From assembly GCA_045656145.1 (NCBI GenBank), contig JAZOQP010000005.1, forward strand, positions 1 through 58,152: a stretch of 58,152 nt of DNA, in the 5' to 3' direction. Under the pieces are notes generated by a model. The model was not told where the DNA came from. It made no database searches and saw nothing but the letters and a program-made list of their open reading frames with translations. This document shows positions 14,867 through 24,582 of this stretch, piece after piece (positions within the stretch are counted from its first letter, which is position 1; every line of letters begins with the position of its first letter). This stretch comes from SIG565 sp045656145. GTDB lineage: Bacteria; Bacillota; Clostridia; Oscillospirales; Acutalibacteraceae. Made by a program: the position numbers and the translations under genes.

Positions 14867-15673
14867 TTAAAAATTCTTTGTGGGTTCAAAATAACCCTCT
14901 CTTTTTTTGCTCGTCCAAACACTTAAATTGATTTTTCCTGTTGCTTCCTCACCGTTATTTGCGGAGATTTCTTTAATCATTGCCCTTAAATGCTCGGTTT
15001 TGCTTTCAATATCCTGCATTGTTCCAAAGTTAACCGAAAATCTGCCTTCTATTCGAGCTGTTATAGCCGAAGTATCACTGATATCAAGCGAATCAATAAC
15101 TATATCTGCCCTTGATAAAATTTCATTAACGCTATTAGCAAGTTCTAAATTTTGCTCGCCGATATCCAAAATATGTCCCATTTCAATTTGTGGAATCTCA
15201 CCCACTATAATTTCGGCGATTTTCTCAGGTTTATTTTCAAAAGATTTTAATATTTTATTATCACTATCAGCGGTATAATAAACACCATTTTGCAGATAAC
15301 AAAACGAATCGGAGGTTTCGGTTACAACTATCTCAATATTATCAAATAAATTACGTTTAAGTTCAACAGTTTTTATATAAGGCAAATCAACCGTAAGCTT
15401 ATTTCTAACCTTTTTTTCACTAACGCCAAAAAGTTTATCCCCAACCTTAATACCCGAAGTCGATATTACTGTTTCGGTATCATATAATGTGTTTCCTGAG
15501 GCTGATACGCTGCTTATCGGGAAAAAGACCGTTACACTTAATATCCATAATGCCGCAATTATCAAAATTAAAAATGAAAATAGCAAAACAGCCACTCGTC
15601 TTCTCCTACGGCGGCGTTTTGCTAACCTTTCGGCTGCTGCATATTTTCTGTTTTGAACTTCATTAACCTGCAT
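14867..15673 (-). CDS. ftsQ: Division protein FtsQ/DivIB
   Basis: 268 aa. A strongly basic cytoplasmic N-terminus (KRRRRRRR near 20-27), one membrane helix (29-50), then a POTRA domain (about 53-122: FFPISSVSASGNTLYDTETV) and a beta-domain typical of FtsQ/DivIB. It links FtsL/FtsB-type partners to the divisome in the membrane. Located between murA and ftsZ as in other Firmicutes, only 3 nt after murA. A 99-bp AT-rich gap before ftsZ contains a possible -10 TATAAT on the minus strand, so ftsZ may also have its own promoter. Confidence 0.9.
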   Translation of the reverse strand: MQVNEVQNRKYAAAERLAKRRRRRRRVAVLLFSFLILIIAALWILSVTVFFPISSVSASGNTLYDTETVISTSGIKVGDKLFGVSEKKVRNKLTVDLPYIKTVELKRNLFDNIEIVVTETSDSFCYLQNGVYYTADSDNKILKSFENKPEKIAEIIVGEIPQIEMGHILDIGEQNLELANSVNEILSRADIVIDSLDISDTSAITARIEGRFSVNFGTMQDIESKTEHLRAMIKEISANNGEEATGKINLSVWTSKKREGYFEPTKNF

Positions 15674-15676
15674 ATT

Positions 15677-16930
15677 CTATTCCCTTTTAATTTTAGCACC
15701 AAGAATGCCTAAATTTTTTTCTATATTTTCATATCCTCTTAAGATATGATGAATTTTATTAATTTCGGTTACTCCCTCAGCAAAAAGTCCTGCAACTATT
15801 AAGGCGGCACCGCCTCGAAGGTCGGTAGCCTCAACTGAAGCAGATGAGAGTTTGCTGACACCCTCAATAACCGCAACATTTGAATGGGTTGTTATTTTTG
15901 CTCCAAGACGCTTCAATTCTTCAATATAATTAAAACGATTTTGAAAAATATTTTCTATAAAAAGCGAGGTTCCGTTAGCAATACTGAGCATTGCAATTAT
16001 AGGAGGTCCCGCATCTGTTGGAAAACCGGGATAAACTGCCGAGCGAACGTTTGTTACAAATTTTAACTTTTCGGGCGCTTTCATCGTTAATTTATCGGTA
16101 TAAATTTGAAATTCACAACCCGATTGTTCAAAAACATTAATAATAGCCGCCAAATGCGATGGAATTATATTTTCCAAAGTTAACTTTCCTTTTGTTACGG
16201 CTACTGCCGAAAGGAAGGTTGCAGCAACTATTCTATCAGGAATTACCGAATGCTCTGCGCCCAATAATTTTTCCTTTCCGTATATAACAACGGTATCTAA
16301 TCCTGCACCATAAATTCTAACACCTGAGGCCATTAAAAAATTCGCCAAATCCACTATTTCAGGCTCTCTTGCCGCATTATGTATAATGGTTTTACCCGGC
16401 GTTAAAGCAGCAGCAAGGATGGAATTTTCAGTAGCTCCAACGCTTGGGAATGAAAGGTTAATTACTGTATTATTAACCTTATTTTCTTTTTTACAAATTA
16501 TAAATCCGTGTTCTTCTTCAATTCTAAAGCCAAGAGTTTTAAGGGCAAAAAGATGCAAATCAATAGGCCTTGGCCCTAATTCACAGCCACCCGGACTGCT
16601 TATTTTAGCTAAGCCCATTCTAGCCGCAATTGCGCCTAAAAACACTATTGAGGAGCGCATTTGCCTCATCAAATCATCAGGTATATCGAAGTTTATTAAA
16701 TTTTTCGCATTAACAGTAAGGGTATTCTCAGAAAAGGTGCAAACACACCCTAAATGCTCCAAAATTTTAATTGAAACCTGAACATCCGAAATATTTGGAC
16801 AATTATGTATTATAGACTCTCCGTTGCATAAAAGCGTTGCCGCAAGAATTGGCAAAACGCTGTTTTTTGCTCCTTGCACAGAAAGTTCGCCATTTAAGGC
16901 ATTTCCTCCGCTTACTAATAATTTAGACAT
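15677..16930 (-). CDS. murA: UDP-N-acetylglucosamine 1-carboxyvinyltransferase MurA
   Basis: 417 aa, normal length. Catalyses the first committed step of peptidoglycan synthesis, transferring enolpyruvate from PEP to UDP-GlcNAc. Visible: the QGAKNS N-terminal motif (19-24), the catalytic loop SSPGGCELGPRPIDLH with Cys116, and the GFPTDAGPP segment (family form is GFPTDxQ). The retained Cys116 predicts fosfomycin sensitivity. ATG 16928-16930 with GAGGTG 6 nt upstream; that ribosome site lies in one arm of a 9-bp inverted repeat. Sits between murG and ftsQ. Confidence 0.95.
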   Translation of the reverse strand: MSKLLVSGGNALNGELSVQGAKNSVLPILAATLLCNGESIIHNCPNISDVQVSIKILEHLGCVCTFSENTLTVNAKNLINFDIPDDLMRQMRSSIVFLGAIAARMGLAKISSPGGCELGPRPIDLHLFALKTLGFRIEEEHGFIICKKENKVNNTVINLSFPSVGATENSILAAALTPGKTIIHNAAREPEIVDLANFLMASGVRIYGAGLDTVVIYGKEKLLGAEHSVIPDRIVAATFLSAVAVTKGKLTLENIIPSHLAAIINVFEQSGCEFQIYTDKLTMKAPEKLKFVTNVRSAVYPGFPTDAGPPIIAMLSIANGTSLFIENIFQNRFNYIEELKRLGAKITTHSNVAVIEGVSKLSSASVEATDLRGGAALIVAGLFAEGVTEINKIHHILRGYENIEKNLGILGAKIKRE

Positions 16931-16936
16931 TTCGCA

Positions 16937-16975
16937 CCTCGCATATTTAACTTTACAGTTATATTCTATGCGAGG
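16937..16975 (-). promoter_or_regulatory. Inverted repeat covering the murA ribosome binding site
   Basis: CCTCGCATA (16937-16945) and TATGCGAGG (16967-16975) are a perfect 9-bp pair with a 21-nt loop. On the minus-strand mRNA the downstream arm contains the GCGAGG ribosome site of murA, so folding would hide it. There is no T-run, so this is more likely translational control than termination. Confidence 0.5.
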
Positions 16976-16987
16976 GCAAATTTTTTG

Positions 16988-18103
16988 TTAGTGAGTTTTG
17001 GTATATAAAATCATTATTTCCTTATAAATGCGCTCGTTAGCATCAGTAATAGCCGCTTTTTTAGCATTTTCCGACATTGCATTTATAAGTTTCGAATTAT
17101 CAGCAAGTCTTTCAATAGTTTTAATTAAAAGCTCTGGAGTTAAATCTTTTTCTTCAATCACATCAGCAGCGCCTTTGTTTTTTAAGGACATAGCATTATG
17201 ATATTGATGATTTTCGGCAACATACGGAGATGGTATTAAAACTGCCGCCTTACCGAGCGCCGCAATTTCGCTAAGAGTTATAGCACCTGAACGAGAAATA
17301 ACGATATCGGCCGCCGCCATAACAATATCCATATCATAAATATAATCTTTAACGGTTATTTCCTCTGCTAAGTCAACATCTTTAAGGGCATTTAAAACAT
17401 TTTCATAACCATATTTACCTGTGGCGTGAATATGATAATATTTACCGCTTTTATTGTGACTTTTAATTAACTCTACAACTGCATCATTAATTGGTCTTGC
17501 TCCGAGGCTTCCGCCAAACGAAAGAATTAAGGGACGACTATCAAGGCCCAATTTTTCGCGAGCAAAAGCTTTATTAGCATTAATTATTTCCTGACGAACA
17601 GGGTTTCCTGTTACAACACATTTTTTATTAAGTTTTAAAAATTTTTCTGCTTCTTTATAAGCCAAAAGTACAGCATCGGCATTTTTAGAAAGCATTTTTG
17701 TTGTAACACCGGGATAAGCATTTTGCTCATGAATAACCGTTTTAATTCCTAACTTTTGAGCTGTGCTTACAACAGGACCACTTACATACCCACCCGTTCC
17801 AACAACTATATCAGGCTTAATTTCCTTTAAAATTTTACGAACTTTAAGGCTAGAAGAAGCCGCTTTATAAACTGCTGAAAAATTATGCGCAATACCTTTT
17901 GGCGAAAGGCTTCGGCTAAAGCCTGCAACATCTATTGTATAAAAATCATAACCTGCTCTTGGCACTAAGGTTGCTTCTAACTTATTAGCAGTTCCTATAT
18001 AACTGATTTTCGCATCAGGATGTTTTTCTTTTATATAACCTGCAACCGCTAAGGCAGGATTAATATGTCCTGCGGTACCGCCGCCTGCAAATAAAATATG
18101 CAT
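16988..18103 (-). CDS. murG: UDP-GlcNAc:undecaprenyl-PP-MurNAc-pentapeptide GlcNAc transferase MurG
   Basis: 371 aa. Makes lipid II from lipid I at the inner face of the membrane. Has the N-terminal glycine loop GGGTAGHINPALA (7-19), VVGTGGYVSGP, LSFGGSLGARPIND and the C-terminal nucleotide-sugar site SRSGAITLSEIAALGKAAVLIPSP with NHQYHNA. All are diagnostic of MurG. It starts 11 nt after ftsW, same operon. Nothing unusual in length or motifs. Confidence 0.96.
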   Translation of the reverse strand: MHILFAGGGTAGHINPALAVAGYIKEKHPDAKISYIGTANKLEATLVPRAGYDFYTIDVAGFSRSLSPKGIAHNFSAVYKAASSSLKVRKILKEIKPDIVVGTGGYVSGPVVSTAQKLGIKTVIHEQNAYPGVTTKMLSKNADAVLLAYKEAEKFLKLNKKCVVTGNPVRQEIINANKAFAREKLGLDSRPLILSFGGSLGARPINDAVVELIKSHNKSGKYYHIHATGKYGYENVLNALKDVDLAEEITVKDYIYDMDIVMAAADIVISRSGAITLSEIAALGKAAVLIPSPYVAENHQYHNAMSLKNKGAADVIEEKDLTPELLIKTIERLADNSKLINAMSENAKKAAITDANERIYKEIMILYTKTH

Positions 18104-18114
18104 AAACTTTACCT

Positions 18115-19251
18115 CTACATTTTACTGATTGATGAATCTCTCGAAATTGAAAGCATAATTCCCATTTGCGCAAGCAATAAAACAAGCGCTGTGCCGCCAT
18201 AACTAAAGAACGGTAGGCTGATACCTGTATTTGGAATGGTATTTGTTACAACCAAAATATTTAAAATTGCCTGAAGACCAACTTGGAATGTTAGTCCCAC
18301 AGCCATAAGTGTTCCGAATTTATCCTTTGCCTTAATGGCAATTGTAAATCCGCGCCAAATAAGTGCGCAGAAAAGAAGAATTATTATAATGGCTCCGATA
18401 ATTCCCAGTTCCTCACAAACAATTGAAAAAATAAAATCATTATGCGGTTCAGGAACCCAAAGATATTTTTGCCTTGATTTTCCAAGACCTCTTCCCATTA
18501 TTCCGCCCGAGCCTATAGCAAGAAGGGATTGAATTGTTTGGTAACCCTTGCCCATTGGGTCTGCCCAGGGGTCAAGCCAATATTTTATACGATCGCCACC
18601 GTATCCTACAATTCCTGTTACCATTGCCAGCACTACACCGCCAACACCTATACCTGCAAATGCACCCAAATGCGCCCATTTCATACCGCCGATAATAAGC
18701 AGCAATACACCAATACAAAAGATGAGCACAGTTGCTGATAAGTGGGGCTCTAAAACAACTAAACCGCAGGTTATTCCCAAAAGTGCAAATAAGAAAATTA
18801 TTAGTTTTATATTCCCCATTTGTTTTTGGTTAGCGGTTATCAGATGAGAAAACAAGAGTATTATTGCAAATTTTGCAATTTCGGTTGGCTGAAAATTCAA
18901 TGGACCAATAACTATCCATCGCTTAACATCCATACCGCTTATCATGGGTGGAAGAATAAGCAAAATTCCCAGTAACCCCAGACTTATAAGAAAAACTATC
19001 CAAGAAAATTTTCTGTAAAAATGATAATCAACCTTTGATAAGCCCAGCATTATAATCACGCCAACCACCGCAAATGCAGCCTGACGAACTATAAATTTAT
19101 AACTATTTCCATAATAGGTGTAAGAATATGCATAGCTTGAAGAGAAAAGCATAATAAGGCCCACTGTTAAAAGAATTAAAACAAGGCTTAAAAATACAAT
19201 ATCAATTTTTCCCTGTTGGCGTTTAACCTTAGTGTTGCTTTTCGGTGCCAT
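18115..19251 (-). CDS. ftsW: SEDS-family peptidoglycan polymerase FtsW/SpoVE
   Basis: 378 aa with about ten predicted membrane helices and the SEDS hallmarks: KVDYHFYRKFSW, the extracellular loop with GDRIKYWLDPWADP, PEPHNDFIFSIVCEELG and PNTGISLPFFSYGGT. It polymerises glycan from lipid II with a class B PBP partner, here most likely the SpoVD-like PBP in the same cluster. Position between mraY and murG equals spoVE in Bacillus, but no murD separates it from mraY. FtsW and SpoVE cannot be told apart from sequence alone. Confidence 0.93.
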   Translation of the reverse strand: MAPKSNTKVKRQQGKIDIVFLSLVLILLTVGLIMLFSSSYAYSYTYYGNSYKFIVRQAAFAVVGVIIMLGLSKVDYHFYRKFSWIVFLISLGLLGILLILPPMISGMDVKRWIVIGPLNFQPTEIAKFAIILLFSHLITANQKQMGNIKLIIFLFALLGITCGLVVLEPHLSATVLIFCIGVLLLIIGGMKWAHLGAFAGIGVGGVVLAMVTGIVGYGGDRIKYWLDPWADPMGKGYQTIQSLLAIGSGGIMGRGLGKSRQKYLWVPEPHNDFIFSIVCEELGIIGAIIIILLFCALIWRGFTIAIKAKDKFGTLMAVGLTFQVGLQAILNILVVTNTIPNTGISLPFFSYGGTALVLLLAQMGIMLSISRDSSISKM

Positions 19252-19262
19252 ACCTTACTCCT

Positions 19263-20282
19263 TTATAATTTAATGATGATTGGTAAAATAACAATTAGAG
19301 AAAGAATTAGTGTTACTAATGAAAAAACTGTTACAATTTTTTCTTCGCTCCATCCACTTAATTCAAAATGATGATGAATAGGACTCATTTTAAAAATTCT
19401 TTTACCTGTTTTTTTGAAAACTGCTACCTGAAGCATAACTGATAGCGCTTCGGCTAAATATACAAAACCGATAATAATTAAAATAAACGGTCTGCCAATT
19501 CCAAAGGAAAGAGCAACAACGGCGCCGCCTAAAAACATGGAGCCTGTATCCCCCATAAACACCTTAGCGGGATGAGAATTCCAAACAAGGAATCCAATGC
19601 AAGCACCACCAAGTGCGGCAGAAAGCACATTGTAACCATAATTGCTAAGTAATCCTGAAATAATTAAAAACGCGCAAGAAACAACAAGTGTTACGCTTGA
19701 AGCCAGACCATCTATACCATCGGTTAAATTTACGGCATTTGTAAATCCATAAATAAACATTAAAGCAATCGGCCAAAAGATTAAGCCTATACCAGAACCT
19801 ACCTCAACATCGCCTATAAATGGTAACCAAGTTGTTCTAACCCCTGATAAATAAAGGGTTGCTAAATAACCTGCGGATACTATTAATTGTAGAAAAGTTT
19901 TTTGCTTGGCAGTAAGACCCAAATTGCGCTTTTTAACAACCTTAATATAGTCATCAAAAAAGCCGATAAGTCCCATTCCAACCGCTAAAGAAAGGCCTGC
20001 AGCAAACCTTGTAATATTAGCGGAAGTTTTTAAAAATGAATTTAAACCTGTATCAAAAATTGCAGAAAAAGTCAATGCAAAAGCAACTCCGCAAAATACA
20101 CCCAAGGCAAGCATTATTCCACCCATTGTTGGTGTTCCCTGCTTTTTTTCATGCCATTTTGGGCCGATATCAAGGATTGTTTGACCAAATTTAAGTTTAT
20201 GCAAAAACGGAATAATAATCTTTCCAGAAGCCGCACAAATTGCAAACGAAATTAAGGCTGCAATAATGGGGGTAAAATCCAT
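19263..20282 (-). CDS. mraY: Phospho-MurNAc-pentapeptide transferase MraY
   Basis: 339 aa, ten predicted membrane helices. Transfers phospho-MurNAc-pentapeptide to undecaprenyl phosphate to give lipid I. Shows GTPTMGGIM near the N-terminus, the catalytic FFDDYIKVVKKRNLGL (Asp pair), NAVNLTDGIDGLA, HPAKVFMGDTGSM and SPIHHHFELSGWSE, all MraY signatures. ATG 20280-20282 with AAGGAGA upstream. Directly follows murE by 15 nt; murF, usually between them in Firmicutes, is missing. Confidence 0.97.
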   Translation of the reverse strand: MDFTPIIAALISFAICAASGKIIIPFLHKLKFGQTILDIGPKWHEKKQGTPTMGGIMLALGVFCGVAFALTFSAIFDTGLNSFLKTSANITRFAAGLSLAVGMGLIGFFDDYIKVVKKRNLGLTAKQKTFLQLIVSAGYLATLYLSGVRTTWLPFIGDVEVGSGIGLIFWPIALMFIYGFTNAVNLTDGIDGLASSVTLVVSCAFLIISGLLSNYGYNVLSAALGGACIGFLVWNSHPAKVFMGDTGSMFLGGAVVALSFGIGRPFILIIIGFVYLAEALSVMLQVAVFKKTGKRIFKMSPIHHHFELSGWSEEKIVTVFSLVTLILSLIVILPIIIKL

Positions 20283-20297
20283 AACTAATTCTCCTTT

Positions 20298-21725
20298 TTA
20301 AATTCCTTTTAACGCTTCAGCCACGATTTCTCTTTCATCAAGATGGATTTTTCCATCCTTTAAAATCTGATATGTTTCATGGCCTTTTCCTGCCAATATT
20401 ATTATATCATTACTTTTAGCATTTTTAATAGCAAAATTTATTGCCTCTACCCTGTTTTCTATAACCTTATAGGAAGTTTTTGTATCAACAATACCTTCTA
20501 GAATATCCTCGATAATACTTGAAGGGTCTTCACTTCTTGGGTTATCGCTTGTAACAATTACATAATCGGCATACTGCGCTGCAGCCTTACCCATTATGGC
20601 TCTTTTGGTTTTATCGCGGTCGCCACCGCAACCAAATAGAACTACTAAACGACTTTCTTTAAATGGTTTAAAGCTTCTGAGAATATTAATAAGGCCATCG
20701 GGAGTGTGAGCATAGTCTATCACAACGGTAAAGTTTTTGCCTGTCGGCACTATTTCTGCTCTTCCCTTTACCCCTTTAATTTTTTCCATTGCTTCAGCAA
20801 CATCGGATAAGCCAAAGCCTAATTCTAAAAGAACACAAATTGCCGCCATTGAATTATAAACTGTGAATTTTCCACCTATAGAAAGGTTAATTTTATTAAT
20901 AGTATTGAAACCAACAAATTTATAAGAAACTCCATCAGGTCTTAAATCAATATCCTTTGCGCTAAAGGTTGATTCATTACTAATTAAGGAATAGGTAACC
21001 GCTTTATAGGAAAGTCTTTCGGCAAGTTTTTGAGCATAACTATCATCAAAATTAATGATAGCGGTTTTTGCCTTATCAAAAAGCTTTGATTTAGCAAGAA
21101 AATAGTTTTCCATTGTTTTATGATAATCAAGATGGTCTTGGGTTAAATTAGTGAAAACTGCCGCCTCAAATTCCAAACCAAAAACACGCTTTTGGTCAAG
21201 TGCATGTGAAGAAATCTCCATAACAACATATTCACAACCCTCATCCCTCATTTGAGCAAATAAAGAATTAAGTTCATATGCTCCGGGGGTTGTATTATTG
21301 GTTGGAACCTCTATGTCTCCGATAAGATTATGAATAGTTCCAATCAAGCCAACCTTATGCCCTAATGTTTCGAGCATTTGCTTAACCATATATGTTACAG
21401 AGGTCTTTCCGTTAGTACCCGTAACACCAATTAGTTTAAGACTTTTTGCGGGATTACCGAAATAATTTGCGCTCATTTCGGCTAATACTTCACGGGTATC
21501 ATTAACTATTATTTGATTTTTAATTCCTAAATCTCTTTCGGCTATTATAACCGCAGCGCCTTTGCTTAAAACCTCATTTGCAGCGCTATGACCATCAAAA
21601 GCAGCACCTTTAATACAGATAAAGGCTTCTCCCTTTTTTATGGAGCGGCTATCCGCTGTAAAACCTGAAATTTCGGTATTGGCAAATTCTTCATCAACCG
21701 ATATAAATAAATCTTTAAGTTTCAT
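20298..21725 (-). CDS. murE: UDP-MurNAc-tripeptide synthetase MurE (meso-DAP type)
   Basis: 475 aa. Adds the third residue to UDP-MurNAc-L-Ala-D-Glu. Has the ATP loop VTGTNGKTSVTYM (104-116), the EISSHALDQKR motif and the C-terminal specificity box TSDNPRSEDP. DNPR is the signature of meso-diaminopimelate-adding enzymes (lysine-adding ones have a different box), so the peptidoglycan is predicted to contain meso-DAP. Starts 13 nt after the PBP gene. Normal length. Confidence 0.96.
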   Translation of the reverse strand: MKLKDLFISVDEEFANTEISGFTADSRSIKKGEAFICIKGAAFDGHSAANEVLSKGAAVIIAERDLGIKNQIIVNDTREVLAEMSANYFGNPAKSLKLIGVTGTNGKTSVTYMVKQMLETLGHKVGLIGTIHNLIGDIEVPTNNTTPGAYELNSLFAQMRDEGCEYVVMEISSHALDQKRVFGLEFEAAVFTNLTQDHLDYHKTMENYFLAKSKLFDKAKTAIINFDDSYAQKLAERLSYKAVTYSLISNESTFSAKDIDLRPDGVSYKFVGFNTINKINLSIGGKFTVYNSMAAICVLLELGFGLSDVAEAMEKIKGVKGRAEIVPTGKNFTVVIDYAHTPDGLINILRSFKPFKESRLVVLFGCGGDRDKTKRAIMGKAAAQYADYVIVTSDNPRSEDPSSIIEDILEGIVDTKTSYKVIENRVEAINFAIKNAKSNDIIILAGKGHETYQILKDGKIHLDEREIVAEALKGI

Positions 21726-21738
21726 TCTTACCCTCTAA

Positions 21739-24000
21739 TTAATCGCTTAAACTATCTGAACTTGTATCTCTGAAATATACCGTAATAACGGTGCCCTTTT
21801 CAACAGTATCCCCTGCGTTTTTATCCTGCATATATGCAACAGCACTGTTTTTTGAAACATTACCTGCAAAAAGAATATTTACTCCTGCATTTGCCGCCGC
21901 CTCGTTTGCCGCAGAAAGACTGAGTCCTGAAAAATCAGGAACACTTGTCTTAGTGCTCTCGGCTGTTTCCTCTTCGGTATAAAGGATTACTGAGCCGCCT
22001 GCATTAATTGTATCGGCAGAGGTTGGGATTTGTCTTATAATAGTATCACCATTACCAACGATTCTATATTTTAAATTTTTATTTAAAATTTTACCCTTTG
22101 CAACACTCAATGATTCGCCTACAACATCAGGAACACTAACCGAAAGTTTTGCAAGTTCTGATTCAGTATATTGCGGTTCATAACCCAAATAAGGCAAAAC
22201 CTCTGATAAAATATCGGCGCCTATCGGAGCTGATACTACCGAACCGTAATACTGACCTGCAGTTGGCTCATCTATCATAACCAAAACCGCAATTTCAGGA
22301 TTATCTATAGGTGCTACCGAAAGGTAAGAAGCAATATAATGGCTCTTTCCATCGGCAGAGGTAATATTTGAAATAAGTTTTTGGGAAGTACCTGTTTTAC
22401 CACCTGTTTTAAAGCCCGGAACATACATGTTTTTTGAGTTGCTCTCGGATACTACAGCGCCCATCATTTTGCGAAGAGTTGCCGATGTTTCGCTTGAAAT
22501 AACCTGTCTTTTAACAGTTGTTCCAACCGATTCAACAATGTTTCCATCACTATCAACAATTTTGCTTACAACATGTGGCTGAACTAAATTGCCGCCATTA
22601 ACCGCAGCAGAAATAGCGGTTATCATTTGAATTGGAGTAACGGTAAAGGTCTGACCAAAGGAAGATGATGCAAGCTCTACTGTTCCCATCGCCGAAGGTT
22701 TATGGAATACCGGCTCAGATTCGCCCGGTAAATCGATACCTGTTTTTTTAGTAAGTCCAAAAGCTTCAAAATATTTAGCAAAATTTTCGGTACCTACAAG
22801 CTGACCTACCATTATAAATGCGGGGTTGCAGGAATTAACCATTGTTTGCAAGAAATTTTGTGTTCCATGGCCACCTTTTTTATGGCAATGATAGGTTTGA
22901 CCTGCAATGTTAATTGTGTAATTACAGGTAAATGTTGTGTTAAGATTTACCAAATCTTCTTCAAGCGCCATAGCGGCTGTAATAACCTTATAAACCGAAC
23001 CGGGTTCATAGGTATCCGAAACCGCCTTGTTTCGCCATTGACGGTTTAAAAGATTTGTTCTCATTTCCTTTTTAACATCTTCATTAGTTTCGGCATCAAG
23101 AAGGGTTTGGTCTTCTAAAGATAGTGTGAAAGCATCGTTAGGATTAAAATCGCCCTTTACAGCTAAAGCCAGAATTTCGCCCGTGTTAACATTCATAATA
23201 ACGCAAGCACCTCTATCCTGAGCCTTATTGGCAATAACGCCCTCTTCAAGATACTTCTCGGCAATATACTGAACATAGTTATCAATAGTTAAAACGAGCG
23301 AATTACCCTGAATTGCCTCTTCCACTCTTTCATAAGTAAGCGGCATATTTGTGCCTTGCGCGCTTTTTGCCGCAACAACTCGGCCTGCAACGCCCGTTAA
23401 ATCGGAATCATAATAGCTTTCAATACCCGAAAGACCTTGATTATCGCTTCCAACAAAGCCTAGCAAAACCGAAGCTAAATTATTATTGGGATAATATCTC
23501 TTAGTTGTTTCATCAAGACCAATATAACTTGATAGCTCTAAATCGGAATTATCGGTTATAAACTGCCTTACCTTATCAACAATATCCTTATCTACCTTTT
23601 TCTTAACGATTACATAATAGGACTTTTTCTCGGTATATCCATATACAGTTTCACGGTCAACATCCAAAATTTCAGATAAACCATCGGCAATAGTATTTTT
23701 AACGGTGTTTTTTAGATTTTCATCCTTTAACTTCGCAATTCCGTTTGGTGTTATGTAAACCGTCCAAGCGGTTGAGCTAGTTGCCAAAAGGTTCATATTT
23801 TTATCATAAATATCCCCTCTTGGAGCGGTTATAAGGGTATCATAAAGTTGCTGTTCGAGCGCAGCGTTTTGATATTTTTCCCCATTGATAACAGCAATAT
23901 CAAAAAGTCTTACAGAGGTGGTTCCAACGAATGCCACAATCAATGCAAGCATTATAAAAAATATTCTTGTAATCATTGTTTTACTTGGCTTATTAGTCAA
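21739..24000 (-). CDS. Class B penicillin-binding protein, SpoVD/FtsI-like, with two PASTA domains
   Basis: 753 aa from TTG 23998-24000, with GGAGGGG 5 nt upstream. One membrane helix (10-30), a dimerisation/pedestal domain (about 50-225), then a transpeptidase domain: SVYK (Ser335-Lys338), SCN (390-392) and KTGTS (535-539). Two C-terminal PASTA repeats follow (about 622-676 and 686-745). Two PASTA units at the end of a cluster PBP match SpoVD or PBP2x-type proteins. It cross-links septal or spore peptidoglycan with the SEDS partner. It is the only PBP in this cluster, so it may serve vegetative division, sporulation, or both. Confidence 0.93.
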   Translation of the reverse strand: MTNKPSKTMITRIFFIMLALIVAFVGTTSVRLFDIAVINGEKYQNAALEQQLYDTLITAPRGDIYDKNMNLLATSSTAWTVYITPNGIAKLKDENLKNTVKNTIADGLSEILDVDRETVYGYTEKKSYYVIVKKKVDKDIVDKVRQFITDNSDLELSSYIGLDETTKRYYPNNNLASVLLGFVGSDNQGLSGIESYYDSDLTGVAGRVVAAKSAQGTNMPLTYERVEEAIQGNSLVLTIDNYVQYIAEKYLEEGVIANKAQDRGACVIMNVNTGEILALAVKGDFNPNDAFTLSLEDQTLLDAETNEDVKKEMRTNLLNRQWRNKAVSDTYEPGSVYKVITAAMALEEDLVNLNTTFTCNYTINIAGQTYHCHKKGGHGTQNFLQTMVNSCNPAFIMVGQLVGTENFAKYFEAFGLTKKTGIDLPGESEPVFHKPSAMGTVELASSSFGQTFTVTPIQMITAISAAVNGGNLVQPHVVSKIVDSDGNIVESVGTTVKRQVISSETSATLRKMMGAVVSESNSKNMYVPGFKTGGKTGTSQKLISNITSADGKSHYIASYLSVAPIDNPEIAVLVMIDEPTAGQYYGSVVSAPIGADILSEVLPYLGYEPQYTESELAKLSVSVPDVVGESLSVAKGKILNKNLKYRIVGNGDTIIRQIPTSADTINAGGSVILYTEEETAESTKTSVPDFSGLSLSAANEAAANAGVNILFAGNVSKNSAVAYMQDKNAGDTVEKGTVITVYFRDTSSDSLSD

Positions 24001-24059
24001 TTTTACCCCTCCAAAACTTAAATTTTTGCTTTAAAAAGCTATCCTTTAAATACCCGAAA

Positions 24060-24087
24060 ACGAGAGTTAAAAATTTTCAACTCTCGT
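24060..24087 (-). terminator. Hairpin between ftsL and PBP genes
   Basis: A perfect 9-bp stem ACGAGAGTT/AACTCTCGT with an AT loop, followed on the minus strand by TTTTC. It could partly terminate or attenuate transcription between ftsL and the PBP gene inside the cluster. Confidence 0.5.
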
Positions 24088-24124
24088 AACATTTTAATTA
24101 TATTAATTTATAAGTTTATTATGC

Positions 24125-24571
24125 TTATTCTGAAACAAGTTTCTCACCCGATGCATTAACCGCCGCATTAGTGTTATTAACGCGCAAATATACTGCTTGT
24201 GACTTATCCATCTTCTTCATACCGATTTCCGAAGCCTTAGTTTCAAGATTGGTATAAGAAATTCTGTTTTCAAACTCAACATTAAGTTTTGTAATTTCAG
24301 CATCCAATTCCGAAATTTCCTTATTAATCGCATTTATCTTAGAGTTTGTTTCGGTTATGCATATTCTAACAAAAATATTAAGGCAAATGGACACAATTAC
24401 AAAGGCCGCTAAAAGAACAGCTGTGGCACTGAGCGATAAACGCTTTGCCTTGGCAACCGGCTTTTTAGCAGGCATTTTAATAATATTATCACTATATTCC
24501 GGCTTTTGCTTGCGCTCAAACAAGTTAAAATCATAAGCCAAACTATCGTTATAATACTTTAGATTGTCCAT
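24125..24571 (-). CDS. ftsL: FtsL-like division protein
   Basis: 148 aa with a cytoplasmic N-terminus (1-46), a single membrane helix (about 47-70: LSATAVLLAAFVIVSICLNI) and an outside coiled coil (72-110: INKEISELDAEITKLNVEFE), the architecture of FtsL. It would form the FtsL-DivIC-FtsQ bridge controlling the septal PBP and SEDS enzymes. Sequence conservation in this family is low, so the call rests on topology and on its place between rsmH and the PBP gene. Confidence 0.8.
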   Translation of the reverse strand: MDNLKYYNDSLAYDFNLFERKQKPEYSDNIIKMPAKKPVAKAKRLSLSATAVLLAAFVIVSICLNIFVRICITETNSKINAINKEISELDAEITKLNVEFENRISYTNLETKASEIGMKKMDKSQAVYLRVNNTNAAVNASGEKLVSE

Positions 24572-24582
24572 TTTCTTCCCCT

